A stretch of 44,690 nucleotides of DNA, from NCBI GenBank assembly GCA_013697635.1, contig JACCWM010000126.1:1-44690 (forward strand), written 5' to 3'. Below are positions 7,700 to 17,303 of the stretch, one piece after another (the first letter of the stretch is position 1; each line of letters opens with the position of its first letter). Below the pieces are notes generated by a model. That model searched no databases and was not told the origin of the DNA. It worked only from the letters and a program-made list of their open reading frames with translations. Source of the stretch: Lujinxingiaceae bacterium (lineage in GTDB: Bacteria; Myxococcota_A; Bradymonadia; Bradymonadales; Bradymonadaceae). The translations under genes were made by a program, and so were the position numbers.

Positions 7700-10294
7700 T
7701 TAGCGGCGCGCGTACCACTCGGCCAGGTCTTGTTGGGCGCGGGCGCGCAGCTTGACCGGCTGGTCGGGGTGATAGTTGAGCTCGAGGCCGGGCAGAAGCT
7801 CAACCTCTTCGAAGGCCATCTGGCGAATCTGGTCGCTGGGAGCGTTGAGGGCCTCGATCAGCCAGTCGCTTCGCTTCTGGCCGCTGGCATCGAACCACCA
7901 GTTGCGCCACTGCGCGATCGAGGCCGACAGATCTTGCAGTGTGATGGCGCGCAGGGCCTGATGGATCGTCTGTTGAACGCGACCGCCGTGCTCGTCGAGC
8001 GCGTCGATCAGCCGCGAGATAGCCGCCGTATCCTTGAAGACGCGCAGACTGTCGGCGGCAACCTCGACGCGCAGCTCCTCGCGGTTTTCCTGAACTTCGT
8101 TTCGAAGTGGCTGCAAAACAAGGTGCTCAAAATCGCGATGAAGCCGCTGACGGCTGAGGATCTGCTGGGCCAGCGCACGGGTTTGCTGGTCGCGATCGAA
8201 GAGGCGCTCGACGAGGCGGTCGAGCATCCCCTCGGCCGGCAGCTCCGTTAGCAAGAGGGTCGCATAAAAGCGCAGCTCCAGGCTGTTGTGATCGATGAAC
8301 TTTCGCACCACCTCGATCGAGGCCGTGCCGATGCGCACCAGCGCCTCAAGCACCGCGCCGTGCTCGCGCACCGGGGGAAGGCTTTGGGGTGTATACTGAT
8401 AGCGATCGACGAACAGGCGGCCAGGAAACAGAGCCTCCAATGCCTCCAGCGAGCGACTGCCCGCCGTGGCCACATGCTCGGCTGCCGACGAGGCGAGCTT
8501 GCGATCCCGGCTGTCGAGCAGGGCCAGGCTCGACTGAACGTCGATCGCCAGCGGCCCCGAATCGAGCAACTCCTCGAGCGCTTCGGGCGGAATGGTCATC
8601 GGGTTATCGCGCAGCGCGTCAAACTCAAGGCTGCCCAACATCGCGCCGAAAGACTCGGTGTTACTGCCGACAAGGCGCACGGTATCCGAATTCTGTCGTG
8701 GCGCCGGCTCGGCCTCATCGGCGCGAAACTCCTCGAGCCAGGCGTCGCGCTTTGCCCGTGAATGCGCATTGGAGCGCTCGGCCAGACCGACGATCGTCGC
8801 GCTGGAATTCGGCCGCTCGGGGCCGGGGCGGCCCAGTTCGACCTCCGACGCTTCCGACTGTCCGGCATGGCGAAGCGCGCGATCGAGCGCTGTCTCTTGA
8901 ACTGCTTGGGGCCCAAGCTCCAACGCCCTATCGAGCGCGGTCTCTCGAATGGGCTGCGGCGAGCCTGGCGGCGCGAACTGTGGTTTCATAGCGGGTTCAG
9001 CTTCAGCCATGGGCTCAGGCTTAACCACGGGCTCGGGCGCAGGTTCGGGCTCGGCCACTGGAGCAGGCGCAGGAGCCGGCCCGACAGCCTTCAAGCTGGC
9101 CTGGCTCAGCGTCTTGGAACGCTTGAAGATCTGAGCACGGGGCAGACTCGCACTAGACGCCTCACTGAGCTCTTCGTCCAACTCAGGCCTGACAAACTCT
9201 GGCTCAGCCGAGGTTGGCGCCGCATCGGGCGCAGCTTTCTCGGTATGCGCGCCTGCAAAATTGACCTCGGGCACACCATCGACGATCGAAAAGCCGCCCA
9301 TCAAGGTGCGAGCCGGATTGATAATCGCCGCCTCCGAGAGCATCTCCTTTGGCGAGGCCGATGCTTCGTTTGTTGGCGAGGCTGCAGCGCCCAACATATC
9401 GTCCCATCCCTCGTCGATTATCGAGTTGGGCTGCTCCTCGTCTGTGAGCATCGCGTCGGACAACTCTTCGATCGAGACGACCGGCATGCCGAAGTTCGTC
9501 GCGCTCGGCATCTGGGCGTCTGCGCGCTCGGCGATCGCCAGGCGCGCCTGTAAATTGAGATCATCGGCGTTGAGCTGCTGAGTGTGCCGCGGATTGCTCA
9601 GCGAGTCGCCCAAGCCAGCTGGCGGCAAATGTTTCTCGTCTAAAGCGTTGTAGACGGGCGCAACCGCTGGCTCAGGCAGCGCCGGGATGCGCTCGTTGGT
9701 GGGCGGAAGCGTGTTGGACTTGGCGCGCATGATCAGCTCCTCGAGCTGGCGGCCCACGGCGTCCGCGGCGGCCTCGAGCGCGCCGATGTCAAAGCTCTCG
9801 GAGGGCTCGTCAAGGCCCGAGGAGCCAGCGCGGCTCGTCGGTACACCGATCAGCAACATCGCCGTTCGCCCCGCCAGGCGCACCGGCAACACGGCCACGC
9901 GAAACGGCACCGCCACGGCGAGCTTCTCGAACAGCGGGGACAACCCGGCCGACACCGGCGAGGTCAACATCAGCCCGCTCTCGTTCAAGGCCAGCGCGCT
10001 TGCGCCGATCGGCGCGTGGACCGAGCGCAGCCCGGTGAAATCCGACAAGTGTGCGGGAAGATCCGGCCATTCCTCGACGAAATAGGGCTGCAAGCCGCCC
10101 TTTCCTGCGACGGCCACAACCCGATGCGAGAGCCACTTGCTCACGTAACCCATGAGCACTTTGAGCAGCGAGTCGCGATCAAAGCAGTTCGAGAAAAACG
10201 CTAACGCCTGTGCCTCGCTCCAATCATGGCCTATCGATTCGGTCGATAAGATGATGCGCGCTACGTCTCGCGCCTGCTTATTCAGCGTATCCAA
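7700..10294 (-). CDS. GAF-like domain, Pro/Glu-rich linker and C-terminal HEAT-type repeats; function unknown
   Basis: The product is 864 residues and has no signal peptide, so it is probably cytoplasmic. Residues about 1-190 resemble the degenerate GAF-like module common in deltaproteobacterial signalling proteins, with a short helix pair then VVAVAG, APIGAS and RVAVLPVRLAGRTAMLLIGV strands. A disordered middle follows, with a PAPAPAPVAEPEPAPEP tract near 405-440 and a duplicated ETALDRAL motif. From about 600 onward, repeated helical pairs (LRFYATLLLTELPAEG, NRALAQQ-like units) look like HEAT repeats, a protein-binding scaffold. The start is TTG at 10294 with AGGA seven nt upstream; no upstream ATG is in frame. 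It may be a sensory adaptor, but no partner is evident nearby. Confidence 0.65.
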   Translation of the reverse strand: MDTLNKQARDVARIILSTESIGHDWSEAQALAFFSNCFDRDSLLKVLMGYVSKWLSHRVVAVAGKGGLQPYFVEEWPDLPAHLSDFTGLRSVHAPIGASALALNESGLMLTSPVSAGLSPLFEKLAVAVPFRVAVLPVRLAGRTAMLLIGVPTSRAGSSGLDEPSESFDIGALEAAADAVGRQLEELIMRAKSNTLPPTNERIPALPEPAVAPVYNALDEKHLPPAGLGDSLSNPRHTQQLNADDLNLQARLAIAERADAQMPSATNFGMPVVSIEELSDAMLTDEEQPNSIIDEGWDDMLGAAASPTNEASASPKEMLSEAAIINPARTLMGGFSIVDGVPEVNFAGAHTEKAAPDAAPTSAEPEFVRPELDEELSEASSASLPRAQIFKRSKTLSQASLKAVGPAPAPAPVAEPEPAPEPVVKPEPMAEAEPAMKPQFAPPGSPQPIRETALDRALELGPQAVQETALDRALRHAGQSEASEVELGRPGPERPNSSATIVGLAERSNAHSRAKRDAWLEEFRADEAEPAPRQNSDTVRLVGSNTESFGAMLGSLEFDALRDNPMTIPPEALEELLDSGPLAIDVQSSLALLDSRDRKLASSAAEHVATAGSRSLEALEALFPGRLFVDRYQYTPQSLPPVREHGAVLEALVRIGTASIEVVRKFIDHNSLELRFYATLLLTELPAEGMLDRLVERLFDRDQQTRALAQQILSRQRLHRDFEHLVLQPLRNEVQENREELRVEVAADSLRVFKDTAAISRLIDALDEHGGRVQQTIHQALRAITLQDLSASIAQWRNWWFDASGQKRSDWLIEALNAPSDQIRQMAFEEVELLPGLELNYHPDQPVKLRARAQQDLAEWYARR

Positions 10295-10433
10295 GGGTCG
10301 TCCTGTTGTGTCGGCGGTAGACTCGAGTGATTCATCGTGCGGAGTTCAAGCTAAATGCCTTTCCCCGCACGTCATTCTAACAACCAATTGCTGCGACCTT
10401 AACAAGGAAATCACGGCACCGTCAATCAACGCA

Positions 10434-12869
10434 TCAATGATGAGTGGCCGTCAAGGTCACCATCGCGCCAAAACCTGGAGCAAGAATACCCGAGCCGTGG
10501 TGGCGGTAGCGCAGGTCCGTGAGGTTGTGAAAGGAGAGATCGATGCGCCCATAATCATCGAAGAAATAGCCGCCGCGCACGTTGAAGGTCGTCCAGCCCG
10601 GCGTCCCCGGGCAGCTCTGGTTGAGCTCACTGTAGAGCACGCCCACCTCCGCCTCGCAGATGCGCAGATCTTGGAGATCGCCTCGCCCCAGTTTGTCCTG
10701 AGCGCCGGCGCCTTGCACGTAGAAGCTGGCCCACCAGCTCGGATCGAGCGAGAAGGTCAAGCCTGCCATGTATTCCACCGGCGTCAACCGGCGTGGATTC
10801 TCATAAGCATCGCCCGTGGCGACCAGCTCGTGCAGCGGGCCGGGCGCGAAGCGATCGTCGGGCGCGTTGGTCTCGACGCCGCCATCGATGTAGGCAACGT
10901 TTGCAAACAGCCGCGTGCCCAGCAACGGCGCCGTTTGCACGCCCAGCTCAGAGCCGTAGTAGTAGGCGCTCTCGGCGTTGACGCGGCGCTGCACGGGCTT
11001 GGCGTTGAACTCGGGCTCGCCCTCGAAGCTGGCCGCTTCGCGCACGATCCGATCGGAGAGCAACGAGACGTAGACCGCCCCGGTGAGCTGGGCAACGCGA
11101 GGCCAGTCGATCTTGGTGCCCAACTCGAAGGTATCGTTTCGCTCCGGGGCCAGATCGGGGTTGGGCACCTCAAAGAAGTTGCCGCTGTCACCCAAAAACG
11201 TGGCCTCCTGCAGGTTGGGCGCGCGAAAGCCCTGGCTCCAGTTGAGGTAGAGGTTGAGATTGGTTGCGTACAGATAGCTGATGCCCAGCGCACCGACCAG
11301 GCCCGTGTTGGAGAAGTCAACCTCGCCCAGCCCGCGGCCGTCGTCGGGAGCGCTGGCGCGAAAGTTCTCCACTCGCCCGCCGCCGTTGAGCACGACCTCC
11401 TGGGCGGCGTCGGCAAAGAGGCTGAACTCACCGTGAACGAAGACGCCCGTGCTGGCGTAGGCCGAGCCGGAGACGAAGTTGGCGAGCGGCGCACGCACGA
11501 AATCAACGTCCGGGCCATCGGCCACATCACGCACCGAGAGCACGCGATCGCGGTAATGCTCGCCGCCCCAGCTCAGCCGAAGCGGCACGCCGGGCACATG
11601 GCTGACGCCGGTGAGGCTCGTGCCCACCGTGTTGACCACGTCGTCGTCGATGCGGCGGGCCACGACCACACGCGAGGCGCGCGCCGCGCAGCCGGCCAGA
11701 TCGAGCACGCGCCCGGCGCTGCCGTCGGGCCGCGCGCTGGTCTGGCAGCGGTAGGCATCGACGCGCTCGCGGGTGCGATGAAACGAGGCGTTGAGCGTGA
11801 GCTGGGTGAGCGGACCGCGGCCGCGATCGTAGGCGTAGGTGGCCCACATCAAGTCGTCACGATTGTCATTGAGACGCATGTCGCCACGACCCAGCGCGTC
11901 GGTGCGCGGCGCACCGTTGAGCTGGCCGCCCATGTAGTTGAGTCGAAAGCTCGAGTAACGAGTGATATCGGCGCGTGCGCCGGCGCGCCAGAACATCTCG
12001 CTGTAGTCACTGGCCAACATCACGCCTTCTTCACGGTCCTCGGCCGATGCAAAGATCCCTTGGGCGCCGACGCGCTGGCCGACGTTGAGCTGGCCGTAAT
12101 CGCGAACACTAAAGCCTGTGGCAAGGCCCACGCTGCCCGTTTGGCCGCCGATATCCAAGCCTGTGCCGATCGCGTTGTCGACGCTTCGAAAGACGCCCAA
12201 GCCGCGCAGCGCGAGCTGCTCATCGGGCACCTCGTGGGGAAAGACGTGGATGACGCCGCCCATCGCGCCGCTGCCGTACAAGACGCTGCCCGGCCCGCGC
12301 ACGATCTCGATGCGCCGAATCGCCCACGGATCAAGGGTGTTCAATGACTGGTTGGGTCCCGTACGACCCGTGGACTGGTTGTAGCGCACGCCGTCGACGT
12401 AGATCAGGTTCTCCGGGCCGATCAAACCGCGGATCGAAATGGTGTTCGCCCCACGGTTTGTCGTCTGTTGGCTCAGGCCCGGCTCCTCGTTGACGGCCTC
12501 GGCGACGTTGATCGCGCCGCGCACCAAGATGTCATCGCCCGTCGCCACAGCCACGCTGCGATCGCTGATGAAGGCCTCGATCGGCGCGCGCGCTGTGGTC
12601 GTCACCATCTCGACGACCGAAAAGCTCGTGTCAGACGCCTCCTCGTCGAGTTCTTCGTCGTCGAGCTCTTCGTCGTCGAGCTCTTCGTCGTCGAAATCGT
12701 CGTCCTCGTCGAATTCTTCGTCGCCCTGGTTCTCGCCAAGAGCTTCGCCAACGTGCTCGAGCTCGTTGTCATCGGATTCCTCGGGCGTCACGGCCCCGGC
12801 TGGAACACTCCACAGCAGTATGAAGGTTAAGGCCCAGATCGATGGATGAGAGGACTTAAGATACGACAT
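10434..12869 (-). CDS. TonB-dependent outer-membrane receptor with a strongly acidic N-terminal extension
   Basis: The product is about 811 residues from ATG 12869, with GGAG seven nt upstream. A signal peptide ends near AGAVTPE. An Asp/Glu run of about 35 residues follows, with DDEEL repeated in tandem. The plug domain then contains a TonB-box-like VVEMVTTTA, the SIRGL and YVDGVRYNQ segments, and RIEIVRGPGSVLYGSGAMGGVI, all typical. The 22-strand-type barrel ends NLTDLRYRHHGSGILAPG. The receptor imports an iron chelate, haem, cobalamin or glycan in a TonB/ExbBD-dependent manner. Its plug and tail look most like haem/haemoglobin-type receptors, but the substrate cannot be assigned. I see no Fur box or cobalamin riboswitch in the short leader, and no transport partners adjoin it. 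Confidence 0.9.
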   Translation of the reverse strand: MSYLKSSHPSIWALTFILLWSVPAGAVTPEESDDNELEHVGEALGENQGDEEFDEDDDFDDEELDDEELDDEELDEEASDTSFSVVEMVTTTARAPIEAFISDRSVAVATGDDILVRGAINVAEAVNEEPGLSQQTTNRGANTISIRGLIGPENLIYVDGVRYNQSTGRTGPNQSLNTLDPWAIRRIEIVRGPGSVLYGSGAMGGVIHVFPHEVPDEQLALRGLGVFRSVDNAIGTGLDIGGQTGSVGLATGFSVRDYGQLNVGQRVGAQGIFASAEDREEGVMLASDYSEMFWRAGARADITRYSSFRLNYMGGQLNGAPRTDALGRGDMRLNDNRDDLMWATYAYDRGRGPLTQLTLNASFHRTRERVDAYRCQTSARPDGSAGRVLDLAGCAARASRVVVARRIDDDVVNTVGTSLTGVSHVPGVPLRLSWGGEHYRDRVLSVRDVADGPDVDFVRAPLANFVSGSAYASTGVFVHGEFSLFADAAQEVVLNGGGRVENFRASAPDDGRGLGEVDFSNTGLVGALGISYLYATNLNLYLNWSQGFRAPNLQEATFLGDSGNFFEVPNPDLAPERNDTFELGTKIDWPRVAQLTGAVYVSLLSDRIVREAASFEGEPEFNAKPVQRRVNAESAYYYGSELGVQTAPLLGTRLFANVAYIDGGVETNAPDDRFAPGPLHELVATGDAYENPRRLTPVEYMAGLTFSLDPSWWASFYVQGAGAQDKLGRGDLQDLRICEAEVGVLYSELNQSCPGTPGWTTFNVRGGYFFDDYGRIDLSFHNLTDLRYRHHGSGILAPGFGAMVTLTATHH
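12642..12722. repeat. 15-bp tandem repeat encoding DDEEL units in the TonB receptor
   Basis: Near-identical 15-bp units reading TCGTCGAGCTCTTCG on the plus strand recur about three times, followed by degenerate GTCGTC runs. They encode the Asp/Glu-rich stretch between the signal peptide and the plug of the receptor. The units are multiples of three, so copy-number change by slippage would keep the frame and alter only the length of the acidic spacer. Confidence 0.8.
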
Positions 12870-12925
12870 ACCAGAACTCCACAAACAGCATTTACAAATT
12901 CTCGACGGGCAATCTTTCGCCCGCT

Positions 12926-12954
12926 ATAGTAGGCCGCGCAAGCGTAACTCACAA
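12926..12954 (-). promoter_or_regulatory. Sigma-70-type promoter for the TonB-dependent receptor
   Basis: On the minus strand, TTGTGA (12949-12954) and TACTAT (12926-12931) are separated by exactly 17 nt, a good match to the TTGACA/TATAAT consensus. Transcription would begin near 12919 and leave a leader of about 50 nt before ATG 12869. The -10 region overlaps a plus-strand TATAGT (12925-12930) that could serve the divergent gene at 13077, so the two promoters may be mutually exclusive. Confidence 0.5.
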
Positions 12955-13076
12955 GAAAGTCGTCCGCTACGTTGGACCGTGCACACAATGTTTTGCGTTC
13001 CCATTTGCAGCCAACCCCTGTAAAACCTCCCAAGGGAGGAGAGTACTTTTTCGTTCATTCAGACACAGCATATCTT

Positions 13077-14399
13077 ATGACACCAGTCTCAACGATTCGC
13101 AGCCACCTGGTGTGGTTGCTCTCCGCGGTGGCTCTACTTGTCTGCCTCGTTCCCATGGACGCCCGAGCGCAAGATGATGAGCCACCACTGCGTTTGGCCT
13201 TCATCAATGTTGCAGGCGAGCCCGGAGCCAATGCCTACTCAACGGTTCAAGGGATCCTGCTTCAAAGCAGCCAGATCATCCTTGTAACGCAGCCGACCTT
13301 TATGGCCGGCGCCTCGCGCTATAATCTGGGCCTGGACGTCTTTCGCCAGGGTTCGGCGCGTGAAGAAAACGAAGCGAACATTCGCGAGCTGATGAAGTCG
13401 CTCGATGTCGAGGCGATCGTCATTCAGGACGTTTTCGGCAAGGGCGGCAAGCTGCAGATGGTCGTCATGGGCCCGCGCGGCCGCGAGTTGCGCGATTTGC
13501 GCCGCGATATCCGCAAAGGCCGCGTCACCGATGACCAGGCCATCGACTTGCTCAAGGAGGTCTTCTCCACGCTGGTGCCCGAGGTTCGCAGCTACCGCGA
13601 GGAGCAAGATGAGAAGGCTCGCCAGGCCGAGCTCGAAGCCCAGCGCGCCCTCGAAGAGGACAAAGAAGAGGTCTCGATTCGTGACCAGGTCATCGCCGAG
13701 CGCAGCGTGGACAGCGGTGATTTGCAGACGGGCTACCAGCTCAACGTCGGCGCCATGATGGGCCATCGACTCATGCGCCTGAGCGGTGAAGATGGCTTCG
13801 AGTTCAACCATGGCACCCCTTTTGTGGGCGTGGGCGGCAACCTCGACGCGCGCTTTGCCACCTTTTCCGAAGGAAGCGGCGCGGCCGGGCTCAATATCTT
13901 TGGCGGCTATGCCCCCTTCAAAACGGCCTTTTACGACGCGATGTTGGACAGCTCCTTTGCGCGTGTGGGCGCCGAGCTTTACGTCGTCTTCGCGCTGACC
14001 TCTGATTTTCTCGTGCGCGCCTATGGCGGCGGCGAGGCCTTGAGCATCACGCTTGGACAAAACGAGCTCTACACGGGCCATCGCTACATCAGCGCGCGCA
14101 CCGGCGCGGGCGTGGAGTACCTCTTCGGCGAGCTTGCAACGCTCAAGCTCGGTGCCGGCATTCTGCCCATCCTCAAGGCCGACAACTCCCACGGCGCCTA
14201 TGGCGAGGTCGACGCACGCCTGGGCTTCGAAGGCGCCGCGCGCCTGGAGGTTTCGCCGATCAAGGCGGTCACGATCGCGCTCGATTACACCGCGCAGTAC
14301 TACTCGCTGGGCTTTCCGGCACCCACCGTGCTGGCCACCCCGGCCGCGACCACCGACTTGCTCCACATGATCGTGTTGTCGCTGGGCTATCGGATGTAG
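13077..14399 (+). CDS. Exported protein with an N-terminal alpha/beta domain, a coiled linker and a C-terminal barrel-like domain
   Basis: The product is about 440 residues. ATG 13077 gives a clean Sec signal (HLVWLLSAVALLVCLVPMDARAQ); the longer frame upstream lacks signal character. The first ~150 residues hold a compact domain (LRLAFINVAGEP, DVEAIVIQDVFGKGGKLQMVV) resembling the periplasmic sensing or assembly domains seen in several myxobacterial exported proteins. A Glu/Lys/Arg-rich helical stretch around residues 165-205 follows. The remainder has strands rich in Gly and aromatics, ending LLHMIVLSLGYRM, a terminal pattern fitting an outer-membrane barrel. No family name is secure. The DksA-like gene starts 19 nt downstream, so they may share a transcript. 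Confidence 0.65.
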   Translation: MTPVSTIRSHLVWLLSAVALLVCLVPMDARAQDDEPPLRLAFINVAGEPGANAYSTVQGILLQSSQIILVTQPTFMAGASRYNLGLDVFRQGSAREENEANIRELMKSLDVEAIVIQDVFGKGGKLQMVVMGPRGRELRDLRRDIRKGRVTDDQAIDLLKEVFSTLVPEVRSYREEQDEKARQAELEAQRALEEDKEEVSIRDQVIAERSVDSGDLQTGYQLNVGAMMGHRLMRLSGEDGFEFNHGTPFVGVGGNLDARFATFSEGSGAAGLNIFGGYAPFKTAFYDAMLDSSFARVGAELYVVFALTSDFLVRAYGGGEALSITLGQNELYTGHRYISARTGAGVEYLFGELATLKLGAGILPILKADNSHGAYGEVDARLGFEGAARLEVSPIKAVTIALDYTAQYYSLGFPAPTVLATPAATTDLLHMIVLSLGYRM

Positions 14400-14418
14400 C
14401 TGGCAGCCAAGGGCCGAC

Positions 14419-14811
14419 ATGGAACAAGACGAGCTCGAGAAGCTTCGAGGGCTGCTCGTCGAGCGGCGCCTCGCGCTGCTCGCTGAGGGTGACCTCAAAG
14501 CCGACCCCAACCGCTCCCACGCCTCGACGATCCCCGACGAGGACGAGCAGCCGCTCAACGAGATGAATCAGGTGATCAGCTCGCGGCGCAATCGGCTGCG
14601 CAAAGAGGAGATCGCCGGCATTGAGGCCGCCCTTGGCCGCATGAAGGCCGATCCCGAGGACTTCGGCCTCTGCCAAGACTGCGAGGAGCCGATCCCCAAA
14701 GGACGCCTGGAGGTGATGCCCTGGGCGCTGTACTGTGTGGGCTGTCAGAGCAAGCGCAGCGGCCCCAAATACGGCGGCCGCCGCCGCCACGCCGGCGACT
14801 TCGACGACTAG
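14419..14811 (+). CDS. TraR/DksA-family zinc-finger transcription factor
   Basis: This 130-residue protein has an N-terminal helical pair and a C4 zinc finger CQDC...CVGC, as in DksA and TraR, which bind the RNA polymerase secondary channel and adjust rRNA and amino-acid promoters with ppGpp. The acidic tip is present as PDEDEQPLNEMNQV but does not reproduce the DxxDxA motif of E. coli DksA exactly, so its activity may differ. The tail is basic and Gly-rich. It lies 101 bp before glnS. In gammaproteobacteria dksA sits beside gluQ, another GlnRS/GluRS relative, so the association here is suggestive. Confidence 0.85.
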   Translation: MEQDELEKLRGLLVERRLALLAEGDLKADPNRSHASTIPDEDEQPLNEMNQVISSRRNRLRKEEIAGIEAALGRMKADPEDFGLCQDCEEPIPKGRLEVMPWALYCVGCQSKRSGPKYGGRRRHAGDFDD

Positions 14812-14912
14812 AGCGCATGGCCGCTGGACAAAGCCGCAATTTGGAATAATCTCTGCGACGGATTGCTCTAACAAAGCAAGTCCCGTCTTTTGCATCAATA
14901 CAGGAGCAGTTT

Positions 14913-17303
14913 GTGAGTGATTCCACGGCAGCCGGCGGCGAAGAAACCGAGCGCCGAACCAGCTTCATCCACGACATCATCGACGCCGATCTGGCCAGCG
15001 GCAAGCACGCCACGATCGTGACGCGCTTTCCCCCCGAGCCCAACGGCTATCTGCACATCGGTCACGCCAAATCGATCGCGCTCAATTTCGGCCTGGCTGC
15101 AGAATATGGGGGGCGCTGCCACCTGCGCTTTGACGATACCAATCCGCTGACCGAGGATGTCGAGTACGTCGAATCGATCCAAAACGATGTGCGCTGGCTG
15201 GGCTTTGACTGGGACGAGCATCTCTATTTTGCCTCGGACTACTTCGAGAACATGTACGCCTGCGCAGTTCGCCTGATCGAGAAGGGCAAGGCCTACGTCG
15301 ACAGCCTCGATGTCGAGCAGATCCGCGAGTACCGCGGCACGCTGAGCGAGCCGGGCAGGCCCAGCCCCTTTCGCGAGCGCAGCGTTGACGAGAACCTCGC
15401 GCTCTTTGCGGCCATGCGCGCCGGTGAATTCAAAAACGGCGAACACGTGCTGCGCGCCAAGATCGACCTGGCCGCAGCCAATATCTTGATGCGCGATCCC
15501 CTGCTCTACCGCATCCGTCACGCGCGCCATCACCGCACCGGCGATGCCTGGTGCATCTACCCGATGTATGATTACGCCCACTGCCTCGAGGACGCCTTTG
15601 AGGGCGTCACGCACTCGATTTGCACGCTGGAGTTCGAGAACAACCGCGAGCTCTACGACTGGGTGATCCGCGAAACCGAGGTGGCCTGCAAGCCGCGCCA
15701 GATCGAGTTCGCCCGGCTCAGCCTGGGCTACACGGTCATGAGCAAGCGAAAACTCTTGCAGCTCGTCCAGGAGCGCCAGGTCAGTGGCTGGGACGACCCA
15801 CGCATGCCGACGATCGCCGGGCTCAGACGGCGCGGCATCACCCCGCGCGCGATCCGCAAGTTCTGCGGGCTCATTGGCGTGGCCAAAGCCAACAGCATGG
15901 TCGACTACGAGCTGCTCGAATTCGCCGTTCGCGACGACCTCAACGTGATCGCCCCGCGCGTATTGGCCGTGCTCGACCCGCTCAAGCTCGTCATCACCAA
16001 TTATCCCGAGGGCCAGACAGAGCAGCTCGACGCCGCCTATTTCCCCCACGACGCCGCGCGCGACGATACCCGCCAGGTGCCCTTTGGCCGCGAGCTCTAC
16101 ATCGAGCGCGACGACTTCGCCAGCGAGCCTCAAAAGGGCTGGCATCGCCTCGCGCCCGGCGCCGAGGTGCGACTTCGCTACGCCTATTTCATCCGCTGCG
16201 AAGAGGTCATCCGCGACGAAGCCGGCGAGGTCATCGAGCTGCGCTGCACCTACGATCCTGAGACTCTGGGCGGCTCGGCCCCCGATGGGCGAAAGGTCAA
16301 AGGCACCCTGCACTGGGTCTCGGCCGAGCACTCGCTGCCCGCGAGTGTGCGCCTCTACGAGCGCCTCTTTGCGACCGAGCGACCCGATGCGGACGCGGAG
16401 GTCGACTTCAAGCGCTTTCTCAATCCCGACTCGCTCGTCACGCTGACAAACTGTCGCGTCGAGCCAAGTCTTGCCACGAGCGCGCCGCAGACGCGCTTTC
16501 AGTTCGAGCGCCAGGGCTATTTCTGGCCCGATCCGGTCGACAGCAAAGACGGCGCGCTGGTCTTCAACCGCATCGTCACGCTGCGCGACTCCTGGGCCAA
16601 GGAGAGGGTCAAAGCACACGAGCTCGAGGTCAACGAAACGGACCCGACGATCGAGACATCCCGGCCTGACTTCGGCGCGCTCGCCAACAAGTCCAAAGCC
16701 CAGGAGCGCCCCAACAAAAAGCGCGCCTCCCACGATCGCGATGCCGCCCGAGCCGCTCACCCCCAGCTCGCCCAGCGTTTTGAGCACTATCAGAGCGCGC
16801 ACGGCCTCTCCTCGGACGACGCCGATCTGCTCAGCGGCGAGCTCGCGCTCTCGGAGTTCTTCGAGCAGGCCATCGCCCACTTTGACAGCCCCAAGACGAT
16901 CGCCTCTTGCCTGGTCAATGACCTGCTGCCCCAGCTCGAGGACGACCAGAGCATCGACGCGTTGCGCTTTGGCCCGGCCCAGCTCGCCGGCCTGGTCCAG
17001 CTCGTCGACGACGATCGCCTGACCAATCAAGCCAGCAAAGAGGTTTTGCTCGAGATGCTGGCAAGCGGCAAAGATCCGCTTGGCATCGTCGAGGAGCGCG
17101 GCCTTGAAAAGGTCGGTGACAGCGCCCAGCTCGAACCGATCATCGACCGCATCATGGCCGAGCATCCCGCCAACGTCGAGCGCTACCGCGAGGGCAAGAC
17201 CACCTTGCTCGGCTTCTTCATCGGCCAGGTGATGAAGGCCACCGGCGGCGCCGCCGATGGCGACGTCGTGCGCGCCTTGCTCACCGCCAAGCTCGAAGGC
17301 TAG
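14913..17303 (+). CDS. glnS: Glutaminyl-tRNA synthetase with C-terminal YqeY-like domain
   Basis: This class I aminoacyl-tRNA synthetase charges tRNA-Gln with glutamine. The catalytic core is intact: [12 protein letters not shown] ends near residue 50 and the KMSKS loop reads VMSKRK near residue 276. A standard two-lobed anticodon-binding barrel follows to about residue 560. Unlike the ~555-residue E. coli enzyme, this one is 796 residues because residues about 600-790 add a GatB/YqeY-type helical domain ([35 protein letters not shown]). The same appendage is known in Deinococcus GlnRS, where it helps tRNA binding. The start is GTG 14913 with AGGAGC upstream. The stop overlaps that of the convergent GH65 gene within CTAG. 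Confidence 0.95.
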   Translation: MSDSTAAGGEETERRTSFIHDIIDADLASGKHATIVTRFPPEPNGYLHIGHAKSIALNFGLAAEYGGRCHLRFDDTNPLTEDVEYVESIQNDVRWLGFDWDEHLYFASDYFENMYACAVRLIEKGKAYVDSLDVEQIREYRGTLSEPGRPSPFRERSVDENLALFAAMRAGEFKNGEHVLRAKIDLAAANILMRDPLLYRIRHARHHRTGDAWCIYPMYDYAHCLEDAFEGVTHSICTLEFENNRELYDWVIRETEVACKPRQIEFARLSLGYTVMSKRKLLQLVQERQVSGWDDPRMPTIAGLRRRGITPRAIRKFCGLIGVAKANSMVDYELLEFAVRDDLNVIAPRVLAVLDPLKLVITNYPEGQTEQLDAAYFPHDAARDDTRQVPFGRELYIERDDFASEPQKGWHRLAPGAEVRLRYAYFIRCEEVIRDEAGEVIELRCTYDPETLGGSAPDGRKVKGTLHWVSAEHSLPASVRLYERLFATERPDADAEVDFKRFLNPDSLVTLTNCRVEPSLATSAPQTRFQFERQGYFWPDPVDSKDGALVFNRIVTLRDSWAKERVKAHELEVNETDPTIETSRPDFGALANKSKAQERPNKKRASHDRDAARAAHPQLAQRFEHYQSAHGLSSDDADLLSGELALSEFFEQAIAHFDSPKTIASCLVNDLLPQLEDDQSIDALRFGPAQLAGLVQLVDDDRLTNQASKEVLLEMLASGKDPLGIVEERGLEKVGDSAQLEPIIDRIMAEHPANVERYREGKTTLLGFFIGQVMKATGGAADGDVVRALLTAKLEG

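Noticed and set aside
10152-12347. 731-codon plus-strand frame
   Set aside because: Mostly antisense to the TonB receptor, which has strong family motifs; the opposite frame has none.
13026-13039. CCTCCC-AA-GGGAGG dyad before the exported barrel protein
   Set aside because: The two-nt loop cannot form a stable hairpin and no regulator is known for it; it may be chance.
12869-13076. Fur box or cobalamin riboswitch upstream of the TonB receptor
   Set aside because: The leader is only about 50 nt and no GATAATGAT-like operator or B12-box sequence is visible.
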